DNA of 64,000 bases from Agrobacterium vaccinii. GTDB taxonomy: Bacteria; Pseudomonadota; Alphaproteobacteria; Rhizobiales; Rhizobiaceae. This document shows, in pieces, positions 44,024 to 52,322 of this stretch (position 1 is the stretch's first letter; every line of letters starts with the position of its first letter). The position numbers were made by a program, and so were the translations under genes. The DNA is taken from the NCBI RefSeq assembly GCF_021310995.1, contig NZ_CP054150.1, forward strand, positions 2,232,001 to 2,296,000. Direction: 5' to 3'. The notes beneath the pieces are model-generated. The model ran no database searches and was not told the DNA's origin. It saw nothing but the letters and a program-made list of their open reading frames with translations.

Positions 44024-44398
44024 TCAGGACTTGATACGTGACCAGTTGACGCCCTTGCAGACGATCCCGGCCAGAACGCAACCCTTCGTGGTCATGGTGT
44101 CACCCTTGACGGAAACGGTCAGCTTGTAGGTCAGGTCGCGCTGGGGGTCGAAGGCCGTTCCGGCATATTCGCCATCCGATGTTGGCTTGATGCTCATCAC
44201 CAGCTTGTCGCCGGTCTTTTCCTTGGGCGTGCCGGGCTTGATCCACGTGTTCGTGGCACAGATATCAGCGCCGCACGGGCTGATCTGGACTTTGGCGTTT
44301 CCGTCACCCCGGGCCCACTGGCCGCTGATATCGGCGGCAGAAGCGGCGCCAGCCGACAGGGCAAAAATGCAGACTGCGTATTTGAATGCCGTTTTCAT
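44024..44398 (-). CDS. Secreted DUF2147 domain protein
   Basis: The 124-residue protein has a signal peptide (MKTAFKYAVCIFALSAGAASA) and a DUF2147-type core: GQWARGDGNAKVQISPCGADICATNTWI and the C-terminal ending LAGIVCKGVNWSRIKS (in part), with four Cys that could pair in the periplasm. The ATG at 44398 follows GAGGAG. It heads the minus-strand pair with DUF2177. Its role is unknown. Confidence 0.8.
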   Translation of the reverse strand: MKTAFKYAVCIFALSAGAASAADISGQWARGDGNAKVQISPCGADICATNTWIKPGTPKEKTGDKLVMSIKPTSDGEYAGTAFDPQRDLTYKLTVSVKGDTMTTKGCVLAGIVCKGVNWSRIKS

Positions 44399-44579
44399 CA
44401 GTATCTCCTCCACCGAAACATTAGCCCAGCCCTGTTGTTGAAGATTAGAACGGTGGAAAGGTTTCATTGGATCACAAAGAAACTCTGCGTTGGCTTTTTT
44501 CTCTACCTGATGAAACCGATCTGTTCTGAGAACCGTAGTCTCCTGAAAGCAGAACAACGTACGGGTGAATGTGACAGCG

Positions 44580-45368
44580 ATGAATTATGGCCTGTTGATC
44601 TTCCTTGCCATCTTCCTCAGCCTTGCGATGGCTGCGGCATGGGCAATACAGCGAAAAACCGGCGCAAGCGGCTGGATCGATACGATCTGGTCCTTTGCGA
44701 TTGGGCTTGGCGGTCTCTTTGCGATCGGCTTTTCCGATGGTACGTTTGAACGGAGGGTTGCGGCTTTCCTCATTATCGCCGTCTGGTCCATCAGGCTTGG
44801 CAGCCACATCGGCTCACGCACCAAAGGCGGAGGAGAAGACCCGCGCTACGCAAAACTGGTAGAAGAATGGGGCACAAATGCCAGCCGCCGCCTGTTCCAG
44901 TTTCTGCAAATTCAGGCACTGGCCGGTTTCATTCTGGTTATGGCAATTTATGTCGCGGCCTCCAACAGTGCGCCCTTCCCGACCATTCTTGATATCGCAG
45001 GTGTCGTCATTGCACTGATCGCGCTGGCGGGCGAGGCCATCTCCGACTGGCAGCTTGCGCATTTTCGCAAGAAACCGGAAGCCCGCACAGAGGTCTGCGA
45101 GGAAGGCCTCTGGCGCTATTCGCGCCACCCCAATTACTTCTTCGAATGGCTGTTCTGGTGCGCATGGCCACTGCTGGCGTTGACGGGGCCATCACCCGCT
45201 GGCTGGGCAGCACTGCTTGCCCCGGCGTTGATGTACTGGCTGCTGGTCCACGCATCAGGCATTCCGCCGCTGGAGGAACACATGCTGCGCTCTCGTGGTG
45301 AGAAATTTCGCTCGTTGCAGCGCCGCGTCAACGCATTTTTCCCGGGTCCAAGAAAAGAGGAGGTCTAA
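44580..45368 (+). CDS. DUF1295 membrane protein (steroid 5-alpha-reductase-like)
   Basis: The 262-residue membrane protein has about six hydrophobic segments and the DUF1295 signatures ASGWIDTIWSFAIG, IRLGSHI and the C-terminal GLWRYSRHPNYFFEWLFW (in part), shared with NADPH-dependent lipid reductases and methyltransferases. An in-frame GTG 15 bases upstream is an alternative start, as no clear ribosome-binding site precedes the ATG. The CFA-synthase-like gene follows by 4 bp, behind AGGAGGT. Together they suggest modification of membrane acyl chains. Confidence 0.87.
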   Translation: MNYGLLIFLAIFLSLAMAAAWAIQRKTGASGWIDTIWSFAIGLGGLFAIGFSDGTFERRVAAFLIIAVWSIRLGSHIGSRTKGGGEDPRYAKLVEEWGTNASRRLFQFLQIQALAGFILVMAIYVAASNSAPFPTILDIAGVVIALIALAGEAISDWQLAHFRKKPEARTEVCEEGLWRYSRHPNYFFEWLFWCAWPLLALTGPSPAGWAALLAPALMYWLLVHASGIPPLEEHMLRSRGEKFRSLQRRVNAFFPGPRKEEV

Positions 45369-45372
45369 CAAA

Positions 45373-46404
45373 ATGAACATGCTGGCTTTTGCAATCAACG
45401 CCGCAGAAAAAGCACCGCTCTCGGACAGCCTCACGCTGACCGGCATCGATTTCCTATGCAACAGAACCAAGCGCAAGCTGGAAAAAGTGCCGCATGACGA
45501 AGAGCTTGCCTTCGTCCGCGACATGGGGAGCTTCCCTGTCGCGACTCACACCGATGAGGCCAACCGTCAGCACTACGAAGTACCAGCAGAATTTTTTGCT
45601 TTGGTGCTGGGCGCGCAGCGAAAGTATTCCTGCTGCTATTATCCGAGTGCCACGACCACACTCGATGGTGCCGAAACCGCCGCCTTGGCGGAAACCGTCA
45701 AGCACGCCGATATCCATGATGGAATGGACATTCTGGAACTGGGTTGCGGCTGGGGTTCGCTGTCGCTCTATCTTGCCCGCCAGTTTCCGAACTCTCGCGT
45801 GACCTCTGTCTCAAACTCCGCATCGCAGCGGGCCTATATCATGGAGAGGGCTGAGCTTCAGGGCGCGCAGAACCTGACCGTCATTACCGCCGACATGAAC
45901 GATTTTGGGCCGTCAGGCACCTACGACCGCATCGTTTCGGTTGAGATGTTCGAGCATATGTCCAACTGGCGCGCGCTGTTTGTGCGCACGCGCAGCTGGC
46001 TGAAGGAAGATGGCAAGCTGTTCATCCATGTGTTCAATCACAAGGATCGCTCCTATCGTTTCGATCAGAGCAACCCGGCAGACTGGATCGCGCACCATTT
46101 CTTCACCGGTGGCATCATGCCAGCGCTCGACCTGCCGCATCGGTTCGAGGACATCTACAATGTCGAGGCGGAATGGCGCTGGTCGGGTGACCATTACCGC
46201 CGCACGGCGATGGACTGGCTTGCAAATTTTGACAGGGAATCCGTGAAGATCACCCCTATTCTGCAACGTGTCTATGGCAAGGATGCCAACCTGTGGCGGC
46301 GACGCTGGCGGCTTTTTTTCCTCGCCACCGCCGGTCTTTTTGGGCACGACAAGGGTACTGTCTGGGGCGTTGGTCACTACCTTCTGACGCCAGCGAAATC
46401 GTAA
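45373..46404 (+). CDS. Cyclopropane-fatty-acid-synthase-like SAM methyltransferase
   Basis: The 343-residue protein has a SAM-binding motif LELGCGWGSLSLYLAR, SVSNSASQRAYI and the SVEMFEHMSNW segment common to CFA synthases and their relatives, but the N-terminal part is shorter than in classic Cfa. Relatives methylate or cyclopropanate unsaturated phospholipid chains; some, in other alphaproteobacteria, take part in furan fatty acid formation under ECF sigma control. AGGAGGT precedes the ATG at 45373. It is co-transcribed with DUF1295 and the following membrane protein. The exact product is unknown. Confidence 0.85.
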   Translation: MNMLAFAINAAEKAPLSDSLTLTGIDFLCNRTKRKLEKVPHDEELAFVRDMGSFPVATHTDEANRQHYEVPAEFFALVLGAQRKYSCCYYPSATTTLDGAETAALAETVKHADIHDGMDILELGCGWGSLSLYLARQFPNSRVTSVSNSASQRAYIMERAELQGAQNLTVITADMNDFGPSGTYDRIVSVEMFEHMSNWRALFVRTRSWLKEDGKLFIHVFNHKDRSYRFDQSNPADWIAHHFFTGGIMPALDLPHRFEDIYNVEAEWRWSGDHYRRTAMDWLANFDRESVKITPILQRVYGKDANLWRRRWRLFFLATAGLFGHDKGTVWGVGHYLLTPAKS

Positions 46405-46408
46405 AGCC

Positions 46409-46957
46409 ATGGCGGAGGATGGAAAGCGCGATCCCTTGACGGCGGCGACATTGACCGTTGCCTGGGTGATTATTCTGAACAAGCCTTTCTATCCGCTGAC
46501 CATCTGGTGGCTGGTGGGAACAGGTGTTCAGGCGTCGCTGATCAGCGTCGTGTCCATGCTGTTTTTCCTGTCCATTCCGCTTATCGCGCGCCGCTCGGCG
46601 CTGGCCGCGCGCGTGGCATTGCCGCTGATCGGCACCATAGACACGATCTTCGAAACCAAGCTGTTCGGCACCGACTCCGGTACCGAACTCTTCTTTGCAG
46701 CTTGCATCATGCTCGTGGCGTTATCGTTCCGGCAAAGCGAACGTCTCTGGCAGATAGGGATGACCGGCATCGTCTTCGCAGGCTTTCTCTGGACGCGCTA
46801 CATGGTCGGCGATGCCCTGCACATCTGGAGCGAGTCCGATCTTGCCAAGCTTTTCAACCTCAACGCTTTTGCCGTCGCGTGTCTCACGGCTTTCATCGCA
46901 CTTCGCTATGCTGGGCTGAACCGGGAGGATCACTCCTCCGGGACGAGACCGTCATAA
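46409..46957 (+). CDS. Membrane protein of unknown function in the lipid cluster
   Basis: The 182-residue protein has about five hydrophobic segments and begins 4 bp after the methyltransferase gene. I do not recognise a family. The segment LIGTIDTIFETKLFGTDSGTELFF between spans 3 and 4 (in part) is unusually polar. Its 3' end overlaps the convergent small gene by 28 bp. Confidence 0.72.
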   Translation: MAEDGKRDPLTAATLTVAWVIILNKPFYPLTIWWLVGTGVQASLISVVSMLFFLSIPLIARRSALAARVALPLIGTIDTIFETKLFGTDSGTELFFAACIMLVALSFRQSERLWQIGMTGIVFAGFLWTRYMVGDALHIWSESDLAKLFNLNAFAVACLTAFIALRYAGLNREDHSSGTRPS

Positions 46958-47139
46958 ACTTCCAGCAATGCTGCCGAAATCACCGCACCCAGATTGTTCG
47001 CCGCTTCGCGAATGGCAGCTTCGTCTCCATCACGCGAGGCGATGGCAAGGTCCGACCCCTCGGCTGAAATGATCGCCTTGGCGCGCTCGATCGCCCACAA
47101 TCCAAAATCGCCGCGATTGTCGATCGATACAGTGTCCAT
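46930..47139 (-). CDS. Small hypothetical protein
   Basis: The 69-residue acidic protein (MDTVSIDNRGDFGLWAIERA at its start) is predicted to be helical, with no membrane segment. I do not recognise it. Codon use looks genuine and it has the only good start in that stretch. It overlaps the 3' end of the membrane-protein gene by 28 bp. Confidence 0.55.
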   Translation of the reverse strand: MDTVSIDNRGDFGLWAIERAKAIISAEGSDLAIASRDGDEAAIREAANNLGAVISAALLEVYDGLVPEE

Positions 47140-47350
47140 AGCGTCTTTTCTCCACCCGTCATGCCGGTTGCGGCCTTTGTCCGATATAGTGCCAATGAGC
47201 CTCGGCTGTCAAAACTTGAGAGGTCATTGTAAACCCGCTACCAACCACTGGCTGATATCAAGCGGGATCAATGCCGCATTGTTTGCGTTATATTTCTGAT
47301 CGGTTTGATCGATATATCTTTAAACGACCTGGAATAAGGAAGAAATTCTC

Positions 47351-48766
47351 ATGAGCCTGAAGTTTGGAACGAGCGGTCTTCGCGGACTTTCGCAGGATTT
47401 GAAGGGCAAGGCATCCGCCATATATGCCACCGCCTTCGCACGACATCTTCTGGCTTCGGGACAGGCAAAAGCAGGCGATCCCATTTTGATCGGACAGGAT
47501 TTCAGAGACTCAAGCCCGGACATTGCTGAGACCTGCATCGGTGCTCTGGCAGCAGCAGGCCTGAAACCCATCGATTGCGGGGCGCTGCCGACACCGGCTT
47601 TGGCGCTCTACAGCATGTCCCTCAAGGCTGCGGCGCTGATGATCACCGGATCGCACATCCCCGCAGATCGAAACGGCATCAAATTCTATCGCCCGGATGG
47701 CGAGATCGACAAACAGGACGAAACCGCGATTGCCGATCTTGCCAAGACGGTCGAGGCGGAAAATATCTCTGTAACCTCAGCGAGCGCTGAAAACCGGGCG
47801 GAGAAGGCCAATGCTTTCTTTTTCGAACGCAACGCTTCTCTGTTGCCGGAGAAGTCCCTGTCAGGCCTCAAAATCGGCGTCTACCAGCACAGCACAGTTG
47901 CCCGCGACCTCTTCGTAGACGTCCTGAAGCACTACGGCGCAGATGTTCTCACACTCGGTCGTTCTGAGACATTCATTCCCGTAGATACGGAAGCTGTCGC
48001 TGCCGACACCCTTGAGAAGCTCAAGGCATGGTCTGCCGAACATAAGCTCGATGCGATAATCTCCGCCGATGGTGACGGCGACCGCCCATTGCTGGCGGAT
48101 GAACACGGCGACCCCCTGCGTGGCGATCTGCTCGGCCTCATCACCGCAAACTTCTTGAAGGCGGATGTCGTGGTCACGCCCGTCACCTCGAATTCCGGCA
48201 TCGAAGATAGCGGTGAGTTCGAGGTTCTGCGCACCAAGGTCGGCTCGCCCTTCGTGATCGCAGGCATGGAAGAAGCTCTGTCGAAAGGCAACAAGGGCGT
48301 GATCGGCTTCGAAGCCAATGGCGGCTTTCTGACGGCCTCGCCTTTCACGCTGAATGGCAAGACGGTCTCAGCTCTGCCGACCCGTGATTGCTTCCTGCCT
48401 TTGCTCGCGGCTTTGAAACTCGTCGCCGAACAGAAAAAGCCACTCTCGGAAATTGCTGCCGCTTACAAACTCCCGGTCGCCGCCGCCGACCGTTTGCAGG
48501 ATTTCGCGCAGGAAAAGAGCGCAGCCCTGATGGAGCATTTGCGGTCCTCCCGCACGAACCTCGAAAGCTTTCTTGCGCCGGTGGGCGCGGTCAAAGAGAC
48601 CAGCGATATCGATGGCCTGCGAGTCACACTCACAAACGGCGACACCATCCACTTCCGTCCCTCCGGCAATGCGCCGGAAATGCGGTGCTATGTGGAAGCC
48701 GCCAATGAAGACGATGCCGACGCCCTGCTGAACAAGGGGCTCGATCTTATCCGCAACTTCGGCTGA
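47351..48766 (+). CDS. Phosphomannomutase / phosphoglucomutase family enzyme
   Basis: The 471-residue alpha-D-phosphohexomutase has the family motifs in order: N-terminal FGTSGLRG, the phosphoserine loop TGSHIPADRNG (near residue 100), the metal loop DGDGDRP (near residue 238), the sugar loop GFEANGG and the phosphate-binding RPSGNAPEMR near the C terminus. It interconverts hexose 6- and 1-phosphates for surface polysaccharide or nucleotide-sugar synthesis. The rhizobial NoeK type is a possible closer match. ATG at 47351 follows AAGGAAG. It is monocistronic. Confidence 0.9.
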   Translation: MSLKFGTSGLRGLSQDLKGKASAIYATAFARHLLASGQAKAGDPILIGQDFRDSSPDIAETCIGALAAAGLKPIDCGALPTPALALYSMSLKAAALMITGSHIPADRNGIKFYRPDGEIDKQDETAIADLAKTVEAENISVTSASAENRAEKANAFFFERNASLLPEKSLSGLKIGVYQHSTVARDLFVDVLKHYGADVLTLGRSETFIPVDTEAVAADTLEKLKAWSAEHKLDAIISADGDGDRPLLADEHGDPLRGDLLGLITANFLKADVVVTPVTSNSGIEDSGEFEVLRTKVGSPFVIAGMEEALSKGNKGVIGFEANGGFLTASPFTLNGKTVSALPTRDCFLPLLAALKLVAEQKKPLSEIAAAYKLPVAAADRLQDFAQEKSAALMEHLRSSRTNLESFLAPVGAVKETSDIDGLRVTLTNGDTIHFRPSGNAPEMRCYVEAANEDDADALLNKGLDLIRNFG

Positions 48767-48869
48767 GAAAATTCCGAGGTGCGGCGAAGCGAATTGCCGC
48801 ACCTGTCCTTTGCTGTTGCGCTTTTGGCCGTGAAGCGGCAAAACCGACGGGAAACGGAGACTGCACCCG

Positions 48870-49271
48870 GTGTCGGACGAAACCATCACGCTTTATGAAG
48901 CCATTGGCGGCGAGACCACCGTCCGCGCACTGACGAAGCGTTTCTACGCGTTGATGGATACGTTGCCCGAAGCCGCCCGCTGCCGCGCCATTCATCCACC
49001 AGAGCTTTCCGGCAGCGAGAACAAATTCACCGATTATCTGCTCGGCTATCTCGGTGGACCGCCGGTTTACGTCGAAAAATACGGCCATCCCATGCTGCGG
49101 CGACGGCATTTCGTGGCACCAATCGGCGCGGCGGAGCGAGACGAGTGGCTGCTGTGTTTCCGCCGCGCCATGGATGAGACGATCGAAAACCCGAAGCTTC
49201 GCGAGATCATCTGGGCACCGATAGAACGGCTCGCATTCCACATGCAAAATCAGGAAGAGACTGCATCATGA
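48870..49271 (+). CDS. Group II truncated haemoglobin
   Basis: The 133-residue protein has the 2-on-2 globin pattern: LYEAIGGETTVRALTKRFYALM, LSGSENKFTDYLLGYLGGPPVYVEKYGHPMLRRRHF with the proximal His in GHPMLRRRH, and the group II Trp in REIIWAPIERLAFHM (in part). Such globins bind oxygen or NO and are linked to NO or redox defence. The start is GTG at 48870. It is coupled to the DUF423 gene through an ATGA overlap. Confidence 0.9.
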   Translation: MSDETITLYEAIGGETTVRALTKRFYALMDTLPEAARCRAIHPPELSGSENKFTDYLLGYLGGPPVYVEKYGHPMLRRRHFVAPIGAAERDEWLLCFRRAMDETIENPKLREIIWAPIERLAFHMQNQEETAS

Positions 49272-49636
49272 GTATGAGCTGGCTGCGCCCGACGAGCCTT
49301 TTCCTCTCCGGTCTTCTGGGTGCCAGCGGCGTGGCGCTGGCGGCGGCGGCAACGCACACCGGCGCAACGCAATTGCTGGGCAATGCGTCCACCATGTGCC
49401 TTGCCCATGCGCCCATTCTTCTCGGCCTCTATGTCGGCTGGGAGCGCATCAAAACCGCAGCACCGGCAGCCATTCTGCTCGGTCTTGGAACCGCGCTTTT
49501 CGCCGGAGATCTCGTCTCACGCCATTTTACTGGAAGCGGTGCCTTCCCGATGGCCGCGCCCATAGGTGGCCTTGGCATGATACTCGGCTGGGTTGCCGTG
49601 ACGGTCGCCGCCTTTTTTAAGGCGGCAGGCCAGTAA
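49268..49636 (+). CDS. DUF423-like small membrane protein
   Basis: The 122-residue protein has four hydrophobic segments and resembles DUF423 membrane proteins (LLGASGVALAAAATH, LFAGDLVSRHFTG, PIGGLGMILGWVAV). It starts inside the globin stop codon. Its function is unknown; coupling to the globin suggests co-expression. It ends 4 bp before the convergent DUF2325 gene. Confidence 0.78.
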   Translation: MSMSWLRPTSLFLSGLLGASGVALAAAATHTGATQLLGNASTMCLAHAPILLGLYVGWERIKTAAPAAILLGLGTALFAGDLVSRHFTGSGAFPMAAPIGGLGMILGWVAVTVAAFFKAAGQ

Positions 49637-49640
49637 CATC

Positions 49641-50051
49641 TCAATTGGCGGCAGCGCGATCGTTCATCGTCTGAAGCGCCCGCTCCAGGCTGGATTTGCT
49701 GCCATTGCGCAGCGGAATGAATGTCTTGCCGAACTTCTTGCAGCCGGACTTTACCCGCAAACACGCATCATGGCTGATACAGTCGATAGGGCAGAACACG
49801 CAATCCACCGAGGGAAGCAGCGTATCGATGCGCGAAACGGCCTCGCGCAAACCGCCATCGTGATGGATGAGTTCGGCGTCGAAATTGCTGGCGATCTGGC
49901 GAAGATGCGCAACCTGACAATCACGGCCGCCCACGTAAAGAAAGCTTTTAGGCCCGGGAGGCGCTTGTTGGACGACGGATTGCGCTGCCTGCTGCGGTGC
50001 GTTGCCCCGCTTGCCGTTTCGCTCCGCCTTCTTCTTTTCCTTGCGCGCCAT
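49641..50051 (-). CDS. DUF2325 domain protein
   Basis: The 136-residue protein has a lysine-rich start (MARKEKKKAERNGKRGNA) and a DUF2325 domain (FLYVGGRDCQVAHLR ... FIHHDGGLREAVSRI in part, then CVFCPIDCISHDACLRVK with clustered Cys and His). The Cys pattern suggests metal binding. Its role is unknown to me. It lies 99 bp from the RutR-like gene, same strand. Confidence 0.82.
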   Translation of the reverse strand: MARKEKKKAERNGKRGNAPQQAAQSVVQQAPPGPKSFLYVGGRDCQVAHLRQIASNFDAELIHHDGGLREAVSRIDTLLPSVDCVFCPIDCISHDACLRVKSGCKKFGKTFIPLRNGSKSSLERALQTMNDRAAAN

Positions 50052-50150
50052 GCCTCACCTTATCGTTGAAAACCATTACCTGTGCGATCAGGTTGGCGCC
50101 ACGATAATAAAGATGAGTTTTAGAGTAAAGTATAAACTTGATAATTCGCA

Positions 50151-50807
50151 TCATGTTTTTTGAGTGGGTGTGGAAACGATCCCCAGCCCGCCCATGAAAA
50201 GCTGTTCCAGAAACCGCGCGGCATCCTCAAAACGCCCATCACCCGCATTTGCGCCCAGCACGGCCCGCACCTGCACATCGAAATCCGCATAGTGCTGAGT
50301 CGTTGCCCATATCGAGAAAATCAGGTGGTAGGGATCGCAGGCCGTCATGCGTCCGGCCTTGATCCACGCGCGAATGACGTCCGCCTTTTCATCTACCAGA
50401 CGTTTCAGCGGTCCCTTCAACTCATCCTCGACATGGGGGGCGCCTTGCAAAACCTCATTGGCGAAAAGTCGGCTTTCACGCGGATAGTCCCGCGCCATCT
50501 CCAGCTTACGGCGCAGATAGGAGCGGATTTCCGAGTGCGGATCACCAGCAGCATCGAAGGCGCGCAGGGGATCGAGCCACGTGTCGAGCACACGCTCGAT
50601 CAGCGCCCGGTGCATGGCCTCCTTGGTGCGGAAATAATACAGCACGTTCGGCTTCGACATGCCCGCGACCTCGGCAATCTGGTCGATCGTCGTGCCACGA
50701 AATCCGTTCACCGAGAAAACATCGAGCGCCGCTTCAAGAATGGTCTCTTCTTTTTCTTCCTGAATGCGTGTCCGTTTTTGCGTTTTTGCCGCTCTGGGTA
50801 TGGGCAT
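50151..50807 (-). CDS. rutR: RutR-like TetR-family regulator
   Basis: The 218-residue protein has an N-terminal TetR helix-turn-helix (FRGTTIDQIAEVAGMSKPNVLYYF, in part) and a C-terminal RutR/YcdC-type domain (RLFANEVLQGAPHVEDEL, FSIWATTQHYADFDVQV). RutR is a uracil/thymine-responsive regulator of pyrimidine degradation. It is divergent from the ureidopropionase-type gene, and a near-consensus RutR operator lies between them. The symbol is given by family and context. Confidence 0.87.
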   Translation of the reverse strand: MPIPRAAKTQKRTRIQEEKEETILEAALDVFSVNGFRGTTIDQIAEVAGMSKPNVLYYFRTKEAMHRALIERVLDTWLDPLRAFDAAGDPHSEIRSYLRRKLEMARDYPRESRLFANEVLQGAPHVEDELKGPLKRLVDEKADVIRAWIKAGRMTACDPYHLIFSIWATTQHYADFDVQVRAVLGANAGDGRFEDAARFLEQLFMGGLGIVSTPTQKT

Positions 50808-50952
50808 GAAAGGTCTCTGACTGTTTTGAATGCAATTGGTAGATCGATCTGGGCAAAAAATATTCTGATATATACGCGTGTCCGGAAAATACTGCTTTAC
50901 ACAGCATAATTCCCTCGGTTTCTTCTAGAGGTCAAAGCCTAAATTCACAATG

Positions 50953-50968
50953 TTTACCAGGCGGTCAA
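50953..50968. promoter_or_regulatory. RutR-like operator upstream of the pyrimidine operon
   Basis: TTTACCA-GG-CGGTCAA matches the E. coli RutR consensus TTGACCA-NN-TGGTCAA at 12 of 14 fixed positions. It lies between the divergent RutR-like gene and the first catabolic gene, 100 bp from the latter's start. This supports direct control of the operon by the neighbouring regulator. Confidence 0.65.
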
Positions 50969-51068
50969 ATAATCGACCGTCCGTTTTCTGCAAGCAATTC
51001 GCCGCCCGGCCTATCGATCGGCACGCCCCTTGCATGATGACTATCAAACAGGTGAGGAAAAGACTGGC

Positions 51069-52322
51069 ATGCCGGAAACACCCGCAAAAAATCTGACCAT
51101 CAACGGCAACCGCTTGTGGGACAGCCTGATGGACATGGCAAAGATCGGCCCCGGCATTGCTGGCGGCAACAACCGCCAAACACTGACCGACGAGGATGCG
51201 CAAGGCCGCGACCTTTTTAAAAAATGGTGTGAGGCCGCAGGCATGACCATCGGTGTCGATGCCATGGGCACCATGTTCGCCACGCGCCCCGGCACCGACG
51301 CAGATGCCCTGCCCGTCTATATCGGCAGCCATCTCGATACCCAGCCCACCGGCGGCAAGTTCGACGGCGTCTTGGGTGTGCTGGCCGGGCTCGAGGTCGT
51401 CAGAAGCCTCAACGATCTAGACATCCAGACCAAACACCCAATCGTTGTTACAAACTGGGCCAATGAAGAGGGCGCGCGCTTTGCCCCTGCCATGCTGGCA
51501 TCCGGCGTGTTCGCAGGCATCCACGATCTCGACTACGCCTACAGCCGCACCGACACTAGCGGCAAGACCTATGGCGAAGAACTGAAACGGATCGGTTGGC
51601 TGGGCGATGAAGAGGTGGGTGCGCGCAAGATGCACGCCTATTTCGAATATCACATCGAACAGGGCCCAATCCTCGAGGCGCAAAACAAACAGATCGGCGT
51701 CGTCACCCACTGCCAGGGCCTCTGGTGGCTGGAGGTGACGTTGACCGGTAAGGAAGCTCACACCGGCTCGACGCCGATGGCCATGCGCGTCAATGCAGGC
51801 CTCGCCGCCGCCCGCATTCTGGAAAAAGTGCAAGAGGTTGCCATTGCGCACCAGCCGGGCGCGGTTGCCGGTGTCGGGCAGATGATCTTTACCCCCAACT
51901 CACGCAACGTCCTTCCAGGCAAGGTGGTCTTCACCATCGACCTGCGCACGCCCTCGCAGGAAAAGCTGGACGCCATGCGTGCCATCTTCGAACGAGAGGT
52001 GCCACTCATCGCTGAACAACTCGGCGTCGGCTGCACCATCGAAGCCATCGGCCATTTCGACCCCGTCACCTTCGACCCCACACTCGTCGGGCGCGTGCGC
52101 GATGCGGCAGAAAAGCTTGGCTACACCCACATGGACATCATCTCCGGCGCCGGTCACGATGCCTGCTGGGCAGCACAGGTCGCTCCCTCCACCATGATTT
52201 TCTGCCCCTGCGTGGACGGCCTTTCCCACAACGAAGCCGAAGACATTTCCCCCGAATGGGCCGCCGCTGGCTGCAACGTCATGCTGCACGCCGTGCTGGA
52301 AACTGCGGAGATCGTGGAATGA
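51069..52322 (+). CDS. Zn-dependent M20 amidohydrolase, beta-ureidopropionase / N-carbamoyl amino acid hydrolase type
   Basis: The 417-residue protein belongs to the HyuC/AmaB peptidase M20 family. Metal and catalytic residues appear in GSHLDTQPTGGKFDG, NEEGARFAPAMLASG, the dimerisation segment EYHIEQGPILE and GAGHDACW. With the dihydropyrimidinase next to it, it probably hydrolyses N-carbamoyl-beta-alanine (from uracil) or N-carbamoyl-beta-aminoisobutyrate (from thymine). The ATG at 51069 fits the family start better than one 39 bases upstream. Its stop overlaps the next start as ATGA. Confidence 0.9.
   Translation: MPETPAKNLTINGNRLWDSLMDMAKIGPGIAGGNNRQTLTDEDAQGRDLFKKWCEAAGMTIGVDAMGTMFATRPGTDADALPVYIGSHLDTQPTGGKFDGVLGVLAGLEVVRSLNDLDIQTKHPIVVTNWANEEGARFAPAMLASGVFAGIHDLDYAYSRTDTSGKTYGEELKRIGWLGDEEVGARKMHAYFEYHIEQGPILEAQNKQIGVVTHCQGLWWLEVTLTGKEAHTGSTPMAMRVNAGLAAARILEKVQEVAIAHQPGAVAGVGQMIFTPNSRNVLPGKVVFTIDLRTPSQEKLDAMRAIFEREVPLIAEQLGVGCTIEAIGHFDPVTFDPTLVGRVRDAAEKLGYTHMDIISGAGHDACWAAQVAPSTMIFCPCVDGLSHNEAEDISPEWAAAGCNVMLHAVLETAEIVE

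Noticed and set aside
44399..44579. TGATCC-like element (44469-44474, minus strand) as an RpoE/ChrR-type promoter of the DUF2147-DUF2177 pair
   Set aside because: TGATCC is present, but I could not find a convincing -10 partner at the usual distance, and neither site matches the TGCATCC promoters at the sigma gene.
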